Assembly: GCA_023091665.1 (NCBI GenBank) | Contig: JALJCQ010000017.1 | Span: forward strand, 2,852,001 to 2,916,000 | Reading direction: 5' to 3' | Origin: Pythium myriotylum | Taxonomy: Eukaryota > Oomycota > Peronosporomycetes > Pythiales > Pythiaceae | DNA length: 64,000 bases | Shown: positions 1 to 10,450 of the stretch, piece after piece | Layout of the letters: every line of letters starts with the position of its first letter | Position numbering within the stretch: the first letter of the stretch is position 1 | Notes under the pieces: generated by a model | What the model saw: only the letters and a program-made list of their open reading frames with translations | Told to the model about the DNA's origin: nothing | Database searches by the model: none | Translations under genes and position numbers: made by a program

Positions 1-1
1 T

Positions 2-637
2 GTCAACGTGAACATGAATGCGATGCGTCAACAGCAACGACCGCTATCGCAAGCGTTCCAGGCACAGACGGCGCCGTTTTTATCGCAGCAGTACATTGCT
101 GGCCAAGCTACCGCAGTGGTCGAACTCGCTGCGATCGACTTACCTGCTAACGTCGTAACAACCCCAGGCGCTCCAGCTGTAACGGAGTCTTCCCCAGTGG
201 CATCAAATACAACGGCTGCAGCCGCGGGGCTTACCCCACAGCAGGGCCAGCAGTGGCTGCAACAGCTGCAGGCCCAGTTCCAAGTCCAGCAAGAGGATTT
301 GGAGCGTGTCCACAAACTGGAGATGGGCGAACTCTATCAGAAGCAGCTCCAGCAACGGCGTGAAGTAAGTCAACAACAGCAGCAGCCTGTATTGCCTGAA
401 GCGCCCTTGGAGCAGTTGGAGAAGCTTCAGGAGCAGCATGAAATGGAACGCGCTCGCTTTCGGCAGATGCAGGAGGCTAAGCACCAGCAACTCCGACGAA
501 AGCAGCAGCAATGTTTCATGCAGAAGCAGCAGCAACTTGAAATCATGACGAGACAAACCGAGCCAGCCATGGCAGCGAATGGTTCAGATGCGACAGAAGA
601 CTGTGGAGAACGCCTTGGTTCATTTCAGATCTCTTAG
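2..637 (+). CDS. Gln-rich coiled-coil protein, 5' end outside window
   Basis: The frame is open to the left edge, so the true start may lie upstream; the first in-frame ATG is at 14. The visible 200-odd residues comprise an Ala/Thr/Pro-rich first half and a second half dominated by Gln, Glu, Lys and Arg with heptad-like Leu spacing, typical of a long charged alpha-helix or coiled coil. The C-terminus is short and not helical. No catalytic motif or membrane segment is visible. Poly-Gln helical proteins like this are common in oomycete nuclear and scaffold proteins, but no function can be assigned. Related-looking Gln/Met-rich fragments occur on the opposite strand near 1369-1860. Confidence 0.6.
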   Translation, partial: VNVNMNAMRQQQRPLSQAFQAQTAPFLSQQYIAGQATAVVELAAIDLPANVVTTPGAPAVTESSPVASNTTAAAAGLTPQQGQQWLQQLQAQFQVQQEDLERVHKLEMGELYQKQLQQRREVSQQQQQPVLPEAPLEQLEKLQEQHEMERARFRQMQEAKHQQLRRKQQQCFMQKQQQLEIMTRQTEPAMAANGSDATEDCGERLGSFQIS

Positions 638-3266
638 CTTGGAGAAAGAAACGAGCTAGGCAGAAATCTCGAGAGTGAGTTGATCGAACGAGCGTCTTCG
701 AGCTCGCGTCGTTGAGCCGGTCCGACCGTGAGACTGCCACTTTGGTGATGAGTACCTGAGATCCCTGTGATCTAAAGCGTACTTGTGGCCCAGCTGGCAC
801 TAAACACGGCAAACATGTTGAACTGACATCCTTTACTGAAAGCCGGACCGAGGAGTTGAAGTTGTTGCTTCAACGTCTGGACGCACTCGGTGACTTGAGT
901 AATTCGTACTAGCCTTTACAATTGACGTTTGCAGAAGGAGTTAGCGTTCACTCGCACCGGGAAAACGAATGAATGAGGCACTTGTGCACGTGATGAGTCG
1001 CACAGACAGCAAACTTAAATCGCGTCGTCAAGCATAACACTGCACATCCTTTTCCGGTTTCTTCTTCCAGGCAATCATGATCTCTGTGTCTCAGCAAGAC
1101 CCAGTCTCTTACAGAGAGAATCACCGCGCCACCGCGATAAAGGCAGCGGTACGAGCTCACCTATTGTGGACACGGTTGTGAGGTCCACAACCATCTGGTG
1201 ATCTCTGAGACTCACGCACCTCTCTGTGATCTGACGTATGTGTAAAGGGATGACGATCCGAGTCCGCGATCGGGAAGATTCGTCCTCCTGCCTGGAACCG
1301 ACCCATCAATGAGATCTAGTGCAAGTCGTGAAATACCACTTGTTCCCTGGCGAGGTACGGACTTGATGTTAGAAAGGTCTTGTCGAGAATTCCTGCTGCT
1401 GCATAAGCGCAGTGTGTTTCTGCATGTGGCTCTGGGCGAGCTGCTGGTCTTCGAGCATGTCGGAGCTCAATGTCTTCACGTCAAACTTGATTTTTCTGCA
1501 GAAACTCCTGTCAAGAGTCGTTGCTGGTGGTCCAGTCGCGTCTCGTTGGGTGATGGAGTAGCGTCGTGCAGATGGGTCGACTCTAGTTGTTACTGATACG
1601 TGCTCGAGGGCCACTGGTGGTGGCGTGTGTCTTAGCGATGGCATCTGCTTCCCGTGCCTCTTGCACTTAGGTTCGAACGATGAGTTTTTTTTTTACTGCT
1701 GTTCTTGCTTGTCTCCTACTCGTGCTTTTGAATCTTGGAGATCTGGTCGAAACGCCACTCGCTGCTTGTTTGTACAATTAGCAGCAACATCTACCCGTGG
1801 GCATTTTGCATGGGGCGAATTTGCCTCAGCATGTGCTGCTGGAATTGCTTCTTAGTGCTTCGCGATCAGTTTGCTTTCAGCCGCGAAGCGACCATTCAGT
1901 TTCTGCTGCCGAAACAGGCGTCAGCATCTGCTGATGCTTCCTGTCGAAACATTCGTCGTCGTCCAGGCTAGCCATAAACAGGGAGAGTCTTTCGCCGGAG
2001 GCCTATCTTGCTTACACTTGCTTGGTCTGGTTGAGTCTGTAACCCACAAGTTTCGTGGGTGGGCATTTCATGCACCAGCTCTCTCTACTCCATAGCGAAA
2101 ACAAACAAATCACTATGAGCTGTTTGTTTTCGCTGGGGGTATTGCAAAGATCCATGCGGGGGGACGAATCAACCCCGCGACGGCGTTGCTCAAATGTCAC
2201 ACAGACTACTAGCGTCGAGTCGTGGTGGATACGCTTTGGAACTCAGTGTGGGCAGGCGATGGATGAGTCGCTCGGATTGTGATCAGCGACCGCGATGTCG
2301 ATCGTAATACGGACTATGGCAATACGCTCTCTTCTCTGGCTGTCTTCTTGTCGGCGCGTATCCGCACACGTGACACGTCCGTATCGTCCAGAGCGGATCA
2401 TCGATAAAGGAGAGTCATCGAAATTTAAACGATCAGCGCCGCAACGTGAAAGGCGGATAGAGCTTTCTTCGGGCTCGCCTTTTGTGGACACGTTCCGTGT
2501 TGAAGAGTCAGACGTGCGAGCCATCCGTTTCAGGACTGCGAGTCGCACGCGCATCTTTCTGCGACCAGCGAGTGCTCGTAGAGACGCGTGACGACCCAAA
2601 GGCGGCGAATGCGAGTTTGGTCCTTTGGAGCACAAGCGACCAATCGACGTGATCGTGTTGACGCGCGTTGACTGAGACCCACGAGGCCGCAACCGCGATC
2701 TCTCTCGAATTGCCGGACCTCCAGAAGAAGAGCCACCCACCAGCTCGCGGGTGCAAGCTACGAGCCGGCTTTCTGGCTCCGCATACTCGGACCAAGTCAC
2801 AGTCCACGCCACGACGTCTTCGAAGACAAGAAGACAGTGCACGGCGATGTAAAGGATCTGAATGGATGTAGCCATCTGGCTGGAAAATACGGTTTATTCC
2901 GAGGGTCTGCGCGACAAAATGTGCACAACAGCATCGTCTTTCATTATCGCAACAAGTCGTCACACGGATTACTGCATGGTCACGTTTTGTCGTTTAAGAT
3001 GTTAGTAATGACATGGACAGTCAGTTTCTCCTGTTCAAAAACGGGCCCACATTTGATGGTGGTCTGCTCCTTTCCATGACCGAGAAATACAGCGCGTCTT
3101 TCAAGTGCACCACTGCCCTATCTGGTCTGCGTTCACGTGCGACGGTGGTGGTGGCTGGTCACCGAGGTGCCGCTGGATACTCTCATCCTCCGAGCAATCC
3201 GGTCGCTTCTCTCCATTCTCCATTCCGCATTCGACGGCTTACAACTACAAGCGCATACACAGAATC
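638..3266. other. Intergenic stretch with no convincing gene
   Basis: About 2.6 kb without a supportable gene. Open frames here are short and lack recognisable motifs. On the minus strand between about 1369 and 1860 there are broken Gln/Met-rich pieces that resemble the Gln-rich gene at the left edge and may be a decayed relative. The last 100 bp form the promoter region of the first peroxidase. Confidence 0.5.
3218..3233 (+). promoter_or_regulatory. Oomycete initiator-like element upstream of peroxidase 1
   Basis: A CTCCATTCCGCATTCG stretch lies 34-49 bp before the ATG at 3267. It resembles the oomycete initiator consensus (GCTCATTYYNCAWTTT). An overlapping CTCCATTC copy sits 7 bp upstream. 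Confidence 0.4.
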
Positions 3267-4001
3267 ATGATCTTTCAGCGCATCGCCGTGTTGGGTCTCG
3301 CGCTTATCGGCGCCGTCACCGCGCAGCCCGCGGGTGTCTACGTTCGCCCGAGCGGCGACCAGGTCACGGGCAACCCGAACTGGTGGGTCCCGAACCACCG
3401 CTCGCCGTGCCCGGCCATGAACTCGCTTGCCAACCACGGCTACATCAACCGTAACGGCAAGGACATTACGCCTGGCATGCTCAAGAAGGCCATGAAGAGC
3501 GTGTTCAACGTCGACGACTCGGTCGCCAACTTTATTGTCCAGGGTCTCGCGAACAAGTTCACGCTCGCCGATCTCAGCAAGCACAACTTCATCGAGCACG
3601 ACGCGTCGCTCGTCCACGCCGACGTCTTCTACAAGCTCGACCCGGCCCAGGTCGATGGCGGTCTCGCCAACGATCTCCTCGCTCGTGGCGACTCGAACCG
3701 CATGCTCGGAAAGGACCAGGTCGCCGAGGCGCTTCGCGTGCGTCTTATCTGGTGCCAGCAGAAGCAGGGAGGCTGCGACTTCAAGTCGAACCAGCGCGAC
3801 GTCACGTTCCGTGAGGCGGCCAAGCTCCTTCTCATCTTTGGCGGCAAGCGCAACAACCAGAGAATCTCGATTGATGACACATACTCGTTCCTCGTGCTCG
3901 AGAAGTTCCCGGACAACTGGAAGAAGAGCCAGCAGTCCATCAGCCTGAACGAGTTGGAGAACCTGTCCAAGGAGATGCAGCGGAAGGTCCGTGTGGCATA
4001 A
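3267..4001 (+). CDS. Secreted haem-thiolate peroxidase (family 2, chloroperoxidase/UPO-like), copy 1
   Basis: 244 aa. Residues 1-19 form a signal peptide (cleavage predicted after VTA). The mature protein has the family-2 peroxidase signature: the S-P-C-P motif with Cys48 as the expected proximal thiolate haem ligand, then LANHGYI, then E110-H111-D112 (the EHD motif of chloroperoxidases and short unspecific peroxygenases). Such enzymes use H2O2 for halogenation or oxygenation of organic substrates, extracellularly. A conserved Cys pair in the IWCQQKQGGCDF segment is shared with copies 2 and 3 and may be a disulfide. The start at 3267 was chosen over upstream in-frame codons because it begins the signal peptide. 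First of three same-strand copies; substrate unknown. Confidence 0.9.
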   Translation: MIFQRIAVLGLALIGAVTAQPAGVYVRPSGDQVTGNPNWWVPNHRSPCPAMNSLANHGYINRNGKDITPGMLKKAMKSVFNVDDSVANFIVQGLANKFTLADLSKHNFIEHDASLVHADVFYKLDPAQVDGGLANDLLARGDSNRMLGKDQVAEALRVRLIWCQQKQGGCDFKSNQRDVTFREAAKLLLIFGGKRNNQRISIDDTYSFLVLEKFPDNWKKSQQSISLNELENLSKEMQRKVRVA

Positions 4002-4946
4002 GCGGCGCTCCGCGTGAGTGCGTCCGTCGCCGTGCTGTGAGTGTGGATGTTCGAGGTCTCGTGTTCTTCGTAGGCGCGACCGTCCATACATGCAACAGTG
4101 CAGCCAAAGGGTAGCTGCATTGCCATGCTACGGCGGTCGTGACGTCTGTGTCCTTTTTTGTGTAGACCGATATAAATCAAAATACAGCCGAGCTGAGGAT
4201 GTACATAACAATCTCATTGCGACCGTCGATCGCTCTACTTTCGCCGAATCGACCCGCCAAGCCCAACTCGTGGCTTGGAAGCCGTGCGGCTTTCTCCATG
4301 TCCATGGGGGCTCGCGTCTATCACGAAGGCGTCATGGTGTCGTGGCGGGAAGGCAGTCGGATAGAGCCCAGTCGAAGTTATGGGGAGAGATCCTTTACGC
4401 GATTGGACTGGCTCGATGATCGGGTCGACTCGTCTATGCCACAATGGTGTTCCTTCTTTGTGAGACCGTAGCGTTTTTGTGCAATCAGGTGTCTTCCGCC
4501 TCAGCCGACCGGTAAAAGCCCTGAGCCAGGATCCGGTGCCGACAATCTCAGCAGGATAGGTGCAGTAGAAGCTCCCTGGCGTCTGCGCCACACAGCGGGG
4601 AGCTACATGGGTGTAGCCATCTGTGTTCGCTGGAACCTACTGGAGACACTCGGCTTGACTGAGCCAACTGCTAGGTGACTCGCTCTGCTTGGTGCGACCG
4701 CCAGAGGAGCGACGAGGAGGACCCTCTTTCGTCACATCTACTCATCGGAAGGACAAACACCAAGGACAACTTGAAAGATCGTGAGTCGGCTCGAGCTCGA
4801 CAGGTACGTGAAGAAGTGCAATGGACTTTCGTCTGCCCGATCCCATACATCTCCACCGGGATCGGCGTACTCGGCATGCTGAGAGTTCCTCATTCCATTT
4901 TCCACTCGCAACTTGTGACGTTTGAACAAACCTCCACCCCGAAATC
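4002..4946. other. Intergenic spacer between peroxidases 1 and 2
   Basis: No gene is supported. Open frames on both strands are short and compositionally unlike the neighbouring genes. The distal end carries the promoter of peroxidase 2. Confidence 0.5.
4889..4903 (+). promoter_or_regulatory. Oomycete initiator-like element upstream of peroxidase 2
   Basis: CTCATTCCATTTTCC lies 44-58 bp before the ATG at 4947 and is close to the oomycete initiator consensus. Position and sequence both fit a transcription start. Confidence 0.55.
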
Positions 4947-5678
4947 ATGGCTTCGATGCTTCTCAAGATCGCTGCGGTCTGCGTCAGTGCACTCTCGGTT
5001 GTCCATGCCCAGAGTGTCGGGGAGTACTTTCGGCCAAGTGGAAGCCAAGTCTCAGGAAGCCCGGGTTCACGCGCGCAGTATCTTCGCTCGCCGTGCCCAG
5101 CTCTCAACACGCTGGCTAATCACGGCCACATCCCGCGAGACGGCCGCAATCTCACTCCCCAACTGCTTCGCAACGCTGTTATGCGAGTTTACAATGTCGA
5201 CATCTTCACTGCCCAGACGCAGACGTCTGGTATCCCCGCCCGCCTGACGCTTGCCGATCTGAGTCAGCACAACTTTATCGAGCACGATTCATCCCTTGTC
5301 CATGCTGATTCATTCTATCGACAAGACCCATCCCAAGTCGACGGTGGTCTCGCCAATGATCTGCTTGGGCGAGCCAATAACGGTTGGCTCGGTATCACAG
5401 AGGTCGGTCAGGCGCTGCGTGCTCGCCTGATCTGGTGCCAGCAGAAGCGCGGAGGATGCGATTTTGGCTCAAACCAGCGTTCAATCACATTTCGCGAAGC
5501 CGCGACCTTCGTTCAGGTCTTTGGCACCAAGAACGGAGCGAAAATCAGCTCCCAGCATGCGCACTCGTTTCTTGTCTTGGAACAGATCCCAGCTGATTGG
5601 CGACGCTCGTCGAGCCCCGTGACACTGGCGGAGCTGAACACGATTTCAGCGCGGATCCAGGCTGCCGCTGGACTCTAG
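4947..5678 (+). CDS. Secreted haem-thiolate peroxidase, copy 2
   Basis: 243 aa. Signal peptide residues 1-21 (cleavage near VHA/QS). The haem-thiolate signature is intact: Cys50 in S-P-C-P, the LANHG segment, and E112-H113-D114. The two Cys of the IWCQQKRGGCDF segment are conserved. It shares with copy 3 a RAQYLRSPCPALN stretch and nearly identical length, so copies 2 and 3 are the closest pair. As in copy 1, the expected chemistry is extracellular H2O2-dependent oxidation or halogenation. The ATG at 4947 starts the signal peptide and follows an initiator-like element at a suitable distance. Confidence 0.9.
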   Translation: MASMLLKIAAVCVSALSVVHAQSVGEYFRPSGSQVSGSPGSRAQYLRSPCPALNTLANHGHIPRDGRNLTPQLLRNAVMRVYNVDIFTAQTQTSGIPARLTLADLSQHNFIEHDSSLVHADSFYRQDPSQVDGGLANDLLGRANNGWLGITEVGQALRARLIWCQQKRGGCDFGSNQRSITFREAATFVQVFGTKNGAKISSQHAHSFLVLEQIPADWRRSSSPVTLAELNTISARIQAAAGL

Positions 5679-5998
5679 ATAGATATCCGTGTCGAATTTG
5701 TGTGAGTTGTGTCGTTTCGTTGGTTTGTCGTGATCGTGAGTAGAAGTTGTTAGTGTAATCAGTGTAATGTGTTGTTAATGTCGAGAGTTTCTTGTTCGCT
5801 CGTATTAGTCATGGAGCCACCGAAGCTTTCGTAAGGGGGAGAGGGTTCTTTCTGTAGGACTCTGTGTTCTAGAGTAAAAATGTTGGTGCTGTAGTAGAAA
5901 CTCAGGGTTGAAGAGATCATTCGTGCCAGGATGCGTCGGACGGGCGGAGATGACATCTTGGTCCGTATGGTGGCCGTTGGTGTTAGCTATTGTATGAG

Positions 5999-6061
5999 CC
6001 GTGGACAGGGATTCTATGTCGCCGTGAGACTCTCACGTCACCGTAGAATCCCTGTCCACGG
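5999..6061. repeat. Inverted repeat (hairpin) with 18-bp perfect arms
   Basis: CCGTGGACAGGGATTCTA at 5999-6016 is exactly complementary to 6044-6061. The loop itself contains a smaller CGTGAG/CTCACG inverted repeat, so the whole segment can fold into a nested hairpin. It could be a foldback or MITE remnant. Confidence 0.8.
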
Positions 6062-6562
6062 AAGTTCTCACTGAGACCTGGAAGAGGCCTGGCCGCACTT
6101 GGACGAAAGTCAGGCAAAGCAGGCGACTTCGCGAAATCATGCTGTTGAGAGAGGGCCAAATTTTCAAATCATTGGTTTGCGAGCCCCACCTAGCACAGAA
6201 AAGGCGATTACGTTGGATCGGAGAGCTCATTCTCACCGATGAAAACCAAAGCCCTCCCCGTCATCTCGGTTTCAATGGTCACCAGCAAAAGGCAGTGAGG
6301 CTCTTGTCGCCGAGACAAACCCCTGCGGTTCAGCCGTTTTGATACGTCACGTGCAACTACGACTATCCCATCAGGCGTCGGGGCTCTTAGACTAAGACTT
6401 GCATGTGGGTCTTTCCAATTTTGTGAGCTCTACCGCAGAAATATAAGGCAGGACTTCGGTATCTGGGCTGTCCAGTACCGTACTCGGAGTTCGTGTATAA
6501 TAAATACAACGCAGCGTCGCATTCGGAAAACCTTGCTTACGAGACTCCAGGCAACTATGAAA

Positions 6563-6657
6563 CCTTACAATGTGACATCCTGTGCACTTTCGACAGTGTG
6601 GGGAGACCCTTACAATGTGACACCCTATCCTGTGCACTTTTGACAGTGTGGGGAGAC
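6563..6657. repeat. Two-unit imperfect tandem repeat (45 and 50 bp)
   Basis: The units start with CCTTACAATGTGACA at 6563 and 6608 and end with CAGTGTGGGGAGA. The second unit carries a 5-bp insertion and one substitution. Confidence 0.75.
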
Positions 6658-7166
6658 CCTGAGAGCGGGCAAAGCAGGCGCCACTCCCAGAGCAAGACGA
6701 GGGATCGTGTCATAACGATCTTCCCGTCGCGTATAAGGTCAATATTGGTCCTTGTTTGCGACACTGCATCATCTATGTGCGAGCAGTTGTCCACTCCGGC
6801 TCAGGTGCCAGTATAAACCAGACTAAGTATTCGGTTCAGCAGTTGCACGCGAGAGTCGTAAAAGCTCAAGTGGGCTCGCGCAGAGCAACTGGGATGTAGC
6901 CATTTCCGCTCTCGCGTGGCAGCGACGGGTACGTGTGGCGCGAGCCAGGTGGCTAATTTTGTGGGTCCCCTCGCCTAAAGGAGCAACGATCGGCGGGAAT
7001 CAGTGGCTCTTGTTGAACCGATGGATCCCAGACCTCTCCAGCGCATCTGGTCATCCGAGTCACCAACATGCGGGCTCCCAGAGGAGACGATGTGCGGCTC
7101 CGATAAATGGACGACTTAAAGAGATGCAACACGTCTTTGCCTTCTCCCAGCATCGCTCCTCCAACT

Positions 7167-7181
7167 GCTCATTCCTTATTC
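7167..7181 (+). promoter_or_regulatory. Oomycete initiator-like element upstream of peroxidase 3
   Basis: GCTCATTCCTTATTC lies 47-61 bp before the ATG at 7228 and matches the first nine positions of the oomycete initiator consensus. Confidence 0.6.
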
Positions 7182-7227
7182 TACGCTCAACTCACGACGT
7201 TCCTCGAAGCTCCTCCCTTCTATCACC

Positions 7228-7959
7228 ATGGTCTCAATGCTTTTCAAGATCGCATCAATCTGTGCCTGCGCTATTTCGGCGGTTCAGGCTCAGAATGTGG
7301 GCGTGTACTTCCGCCCCACTGGCTCCCAAGTGTCCGGCAACCCGAACTCGCGCGCACAGTACCTGCGCTCGCCGTGTCCAGCACTGAACGCGCTGGCCAA
7401 CCACGGCTACATTCAACGCGACGGCCGTAACCTCACTCCACAGTTGCTGCTCAACGTTCTCATGCAAGTGTTCAACATGGACCTGGCTATGGCGCGATTC
7501 CAGACCGATCCCCTCCCTCGTCGTTTCACTCTTGCAGACATGAGCCAGCACAACTTCATTGAGCACGACGCATCGCTCGTCCATGCCGATAGTTTCTACC
7601 GTCAAGACCCTTCTCAAATTGATGGCGGTCTTGCCAACGACCTTCTTGCGCGTGCGAATAACGGATGGTTCGGTGTCGCCGAGATCGGCGCCGCGTTCCG
7701 CGTCCGCCTTATTTGGTGCCAGCAAAAGCGCGGAGGCTGCGATTTCGGCGTGGACCAGGTTGAAGTCACGTTTGGCGAAGGAGCGACACTCCTCCAGCTT
7801 TTCGGCGGTAACAACGGAGCGAAGATCAGTGCCCAGCACCTCTACTCGTTCATGGTCCTGGAGCAGTTTCCTTCGGACTGGCGCCGTCCGGCGCGAACGG
7901 TGACCAAGAGGGAGCTGGACATCCTCACACGGCAGGTCCAGGCTGCTGCTGGAATGTAG
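7228..7959 (+). CDS. Secreted haem-thiolate peroxidase, copy 3
   Basis: 243 aa with a signal peptide (residues 1-21, cleavage near VQA/QN), Cys50 in the S-P-C-P haem-ligand motif, LANHGYI, and E112-H113-D114. The IWCQQKRGGCDF Cys pair is conserved. The ATG is in a strong ACCATGG context. It is the nearest relative of copy 2. Its stop is 389 bp from the end of the convergent fourth peroxidase. Expected role: extracellular H2O2-dependent oxidation or halogenation; the natural substrate cannot be read from the sequence. Confidence 0.9.
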   Translation: MVSMLFKIASICACAISAVQAQNVGVYFRPTGSQVSGNPNSRAQYLRSPCPALNALANHGYIQRDGRNLTPQLLLNVLMQVFNMDLAMARFQTDPLPRRFTLADMSQHNFIEHDASLVHADSFYRQDPSQIDGGLANDLLARANNGWFGVAEIGAAFRVRLIWCQQKRGGCDFGVDQVEVTFGEGATLLQLFGGNNGAKISAQHLYSFMVLEQFPSDWRRPARTVTKRELDILTRQVQAAAGM

Positions 7960-8348
7960 AGAACGCATTCTCCAAGAGGAAGAGCAAATTCTGTCGTTGT
8001 CCATGAGTAGCTATAGGCGTCAGTCGTGTTTGACGTTATGAAAGCGGTGTGATGTATATTCATCGGTGGTCTACAAATCATTCTCTGTTTACGTTTCTGT
8101 AGCACTCCGACCAGATTGTGAAGGTCTACCTCTGCAGCCACACCTCAATCGAGCTCAATAGAGGTGACCTACACGTACACCATCATATAGCTGTTGAGTG
8201 GTCTTACATACAACTCGCATTCTTAGATGGGATGGTATCTCAAGAGCAGACACAATTCATGGGAACACAACACATCGATTATATTGGGCATACTACACTG
8301 CACTCACGACACACTAAGCTCGAATGGGACAGCCCTCGATAGGGTCGC
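7960..8348. other. Spacer between convergent peroxidase genes
   Basis: The 3' flanks of peroxidases 3 and 4 face each other here. No gene or clear terminator structure was recognised. Confidence 0.5.
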
Positions 8349-9230
8349 CTACGCTTTCATCGCCTTCTGGATGTTGTTTCCCGTGGCGCTGAGGTCGGCA
8401 AGGCGAACTTGCGTGGCAGGTTTGCGCCAGCCATCTGGGATCCTCTCGTCCACGAGAAACGAACGCGCAAAGTCGACGCGGCAGCTTTCAGTATTTTCCC
8501 CACCGAAGACGCGAAGGATGGAAGCTTGTTCACGGAAGGCGAGTGTGCGGTGGAACCCGCTGAGCTTGCACCCCGTCGGCTTGGCGTTGCACGTCGCCAT
8601 CCGCGAGACAGACGCCGCAGCGAACTGTGGCACACCAAGCATACCGTTCACGGCACGATTCAGGAGGTCTGCGGCAAAGTTCATGTCGACGGCTGCCGGG
8701 TCACCCTGGTAGAATGAGTCTCCATGGACGATCGAAAAGTCATGCTCAATGAAGTTGTGTTTGCCAAGATCTGACAAGTCAGTTGTGCCCTTGAGCAGCG
8801 TCGCGTGGAAGTTGGCGAGGCCTACATCCAGGTTCAGCACTTCCATGAGCACTTGTACGAAGACCTGCTTGGGGATGTTTCGTCCGTTGCGAGGGAAGAA
8901 GCCGTGGTTTGCGAGTGTGTTGAGCGCAGGGCAAGGCGATCGAACGTACGGCGTCGTAGCTCCCACTTGACCGGAGACCTCGGCGCCAGTTGGACGGTAG
9001 TACGCCCCGACTGGGAGGGCGTTCGGGTTGACTGCGGTCGCTGGGGCTGGCGCTGCTTGGGCTAGACCAGGAGACGGCATGACTACGGCGGGAGCCGGGG
9101 CTTGCACTCCAGGTACGAACATCACGTTTGTGACAACCCCCGGTTGCTGGATGTACTGTGGCTGTTGGGCAGTGACCGTGGAGAACAGCGAGAGCGCTAG
9201 GGCTGCAAGCGGGGTGAACACTGAGACCAT
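8349..9230 (-). CDS. Secreted haem-thiolate peroxidase with Pro/Ala-rich N-terminal extension, copy 4
   Basis: 293 aa, on the opposite strand to copies 1-3. Signal peptide residues 1-21 (cleavage near VTA/QQ), then an Ala/Pro/Gln/Val-rich segment to about residue 72 that the other three lack, then the haem-thiolate domain with Cys100 in S-P-C-P, LANHGFF and E162-H163-D164. The central Cys pair is kept (ATCNAKPTGC), but the surrounding residues differ, so this copy is the most divergent. The extension resembles an extracellular linker that could tether the enzyme to the wall or to another protein; that is inference. The ATG at 9230-9228 was chosen because it begins the signal peptide. Confidence 0.88.
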   Translation of the reverse strand: MVSVFTPLAALALSLFSTVTAQQPQYIQQPGVVTNVMFVPGVQAPAPAVVMPSPGLAQAAPAPATAVNPNALPVGAYYRPTGAEVSGQVGATTPYVRSPCPALNTLANHGFFPRNGRNIPKQVFVQVLMEVLNLDVGLANFHATLLKGTTDLSDLGKHNFIEHDFSIVHGDSFYQGDPAAVDMNFAADLLNRAVNGMLGVPQFAAASVSRMATCNAKPTGCKLSGFHRTLAFREQASILRVFGGENTESCRVDFARSFLVDERIPDGWRKPATQVRLADLSATGNNIQKAMKA

Positions 9231-10450
9231 GGTAGCTGGGATACGGCTAGAAGAGTGGACTGCTCACAGGTGAGTGAGTTGAAGAGTGAGGGCATCCAAC
9301 AGCCCCAACCCAACGCCTTCAATAGCCCCCATCAAGAAAGACCTGGAGTAGTTGCCTTTCAACAGAGCAGCATAGTGTTCTCGTGTAGAGATCGCTCGCA
9401 AGAGATGGCGCTTTTTTCAACGCCCTATACGAGGCAACGTCCACAAGAGTGACCGCATGCGGCAGCCTCTAGTCCGCTGAGTCCACGAAGCTTCAGACGC
9501 ATGGGTTACACGTCACGGCTGCTAAGCGTCCAATCGTCGCCTTTGCGTCTCTCACTCAGGCGTTTTGACTGAAATCCTCTGGTGATTCCAGCTGCCTTCC
9601 CCACACCTGGTAAGAGCAGACGATTTCAACTGCCTTCCAAAACCAGCTGGGAGTAGAATGGCAGCGGCAGATCCCACATGACGTCCATCTCACGCCTTCA
9701 GCCTAGTTGACGGGCAACACCATATGAACCGAGGCCGTGCCCTTTAACCATGCCATCCACACCACGACAACTCTCCTCGACTCACTTTCTAATCAGTGTG
9801 CGATAGTCGTCACAGTAAAACGATTCCTCTTGTTTTCTCTCGACGGCTTGACATGCCAATCACGCGAATGGCTTACGTGACCAGCAAGTTACTAATAGAC
9901 GACACTGGTGGTAGCACGTACATGCATTTGTCTGTGGGACAGCGAGGCCTCTATCTCGGGACGATGGGTCGCTTTCGCGGCGCTTTCCGCTTGCCATCGC
10001 AGCTTGAGACCGTGCAATCATGATTGGCATCATTTTCCCACTAAAATAGCGTCTCAAATTTCTCAAAATCAGCCAATGATCATCCGTAAATCATGATTTC
10101 AGCCAATCAAAGGCTCTATTTTCGAACTGCTTCCTCCTCCCTCATAATTATTCTTAGCCCTCACATTGCTCGATTTCTCGATGATGCGCGTGGTCTGCTC
10201 ACGCGACGCCAGGCGAAAGCAGCGCCGTCGCAGCGCGAGACGTCCCTGGGAGTGACCAGCGACGCATCGCACACGATTTTGCCCCATGCGACGAGAATGA
10301 TCAGCGTCGCAGTGCGCCGTCTCGAGGCGAGTCCATCGACCGAGTCCTACGTGACGCAGCGAGGACTCGGGGCACGATCACTCTACAATTCGCCACGTCC
10401 GCTCCGAAGAACAAGCCTACCTTTGTGCTGAGAATCGCTGTGTGAACGCC
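9231..10450. other. Divergent promoter region of peroxidase 4 and lectin 1
   Basis: About 1.2 kb between divergent genes. It includes two CCAAT-type sequences near 10073 and 10105, within a partly repeated ATCATGATT context (10017-10110). No gene is supported. Confidence 0.45.
9274..9289 (-). promoter_or_regulatory. Initiator-like element upstream of peroxidase 4
   Basis: On the minus strand, TCACTCTTCAACTCAC lies 44-59 bp before the ATG and resembles a pyrimidine-rich oomycete start site (YCANTYY core). Confidence 0.35.

Larger units (their letters stand above)
5679..7227. other. Intergenic spacer with hairpin and short tandem repeat
   Basis: About 1.5 kb without a supported gene. It contains a long perfect hairpin (5999-6061) and a two-unit tandem repeat (6563-6657), described separately, and ends in the promoter of peroxidase 3. 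Confidence 0.5.

Noticed and set aside
2243..2875. 210-codon minus-strand frame
   Set aside because: Arg/Ser-rich with no motif, overlapped by open frames on other strands, and no initiator or conserved feature nearby.
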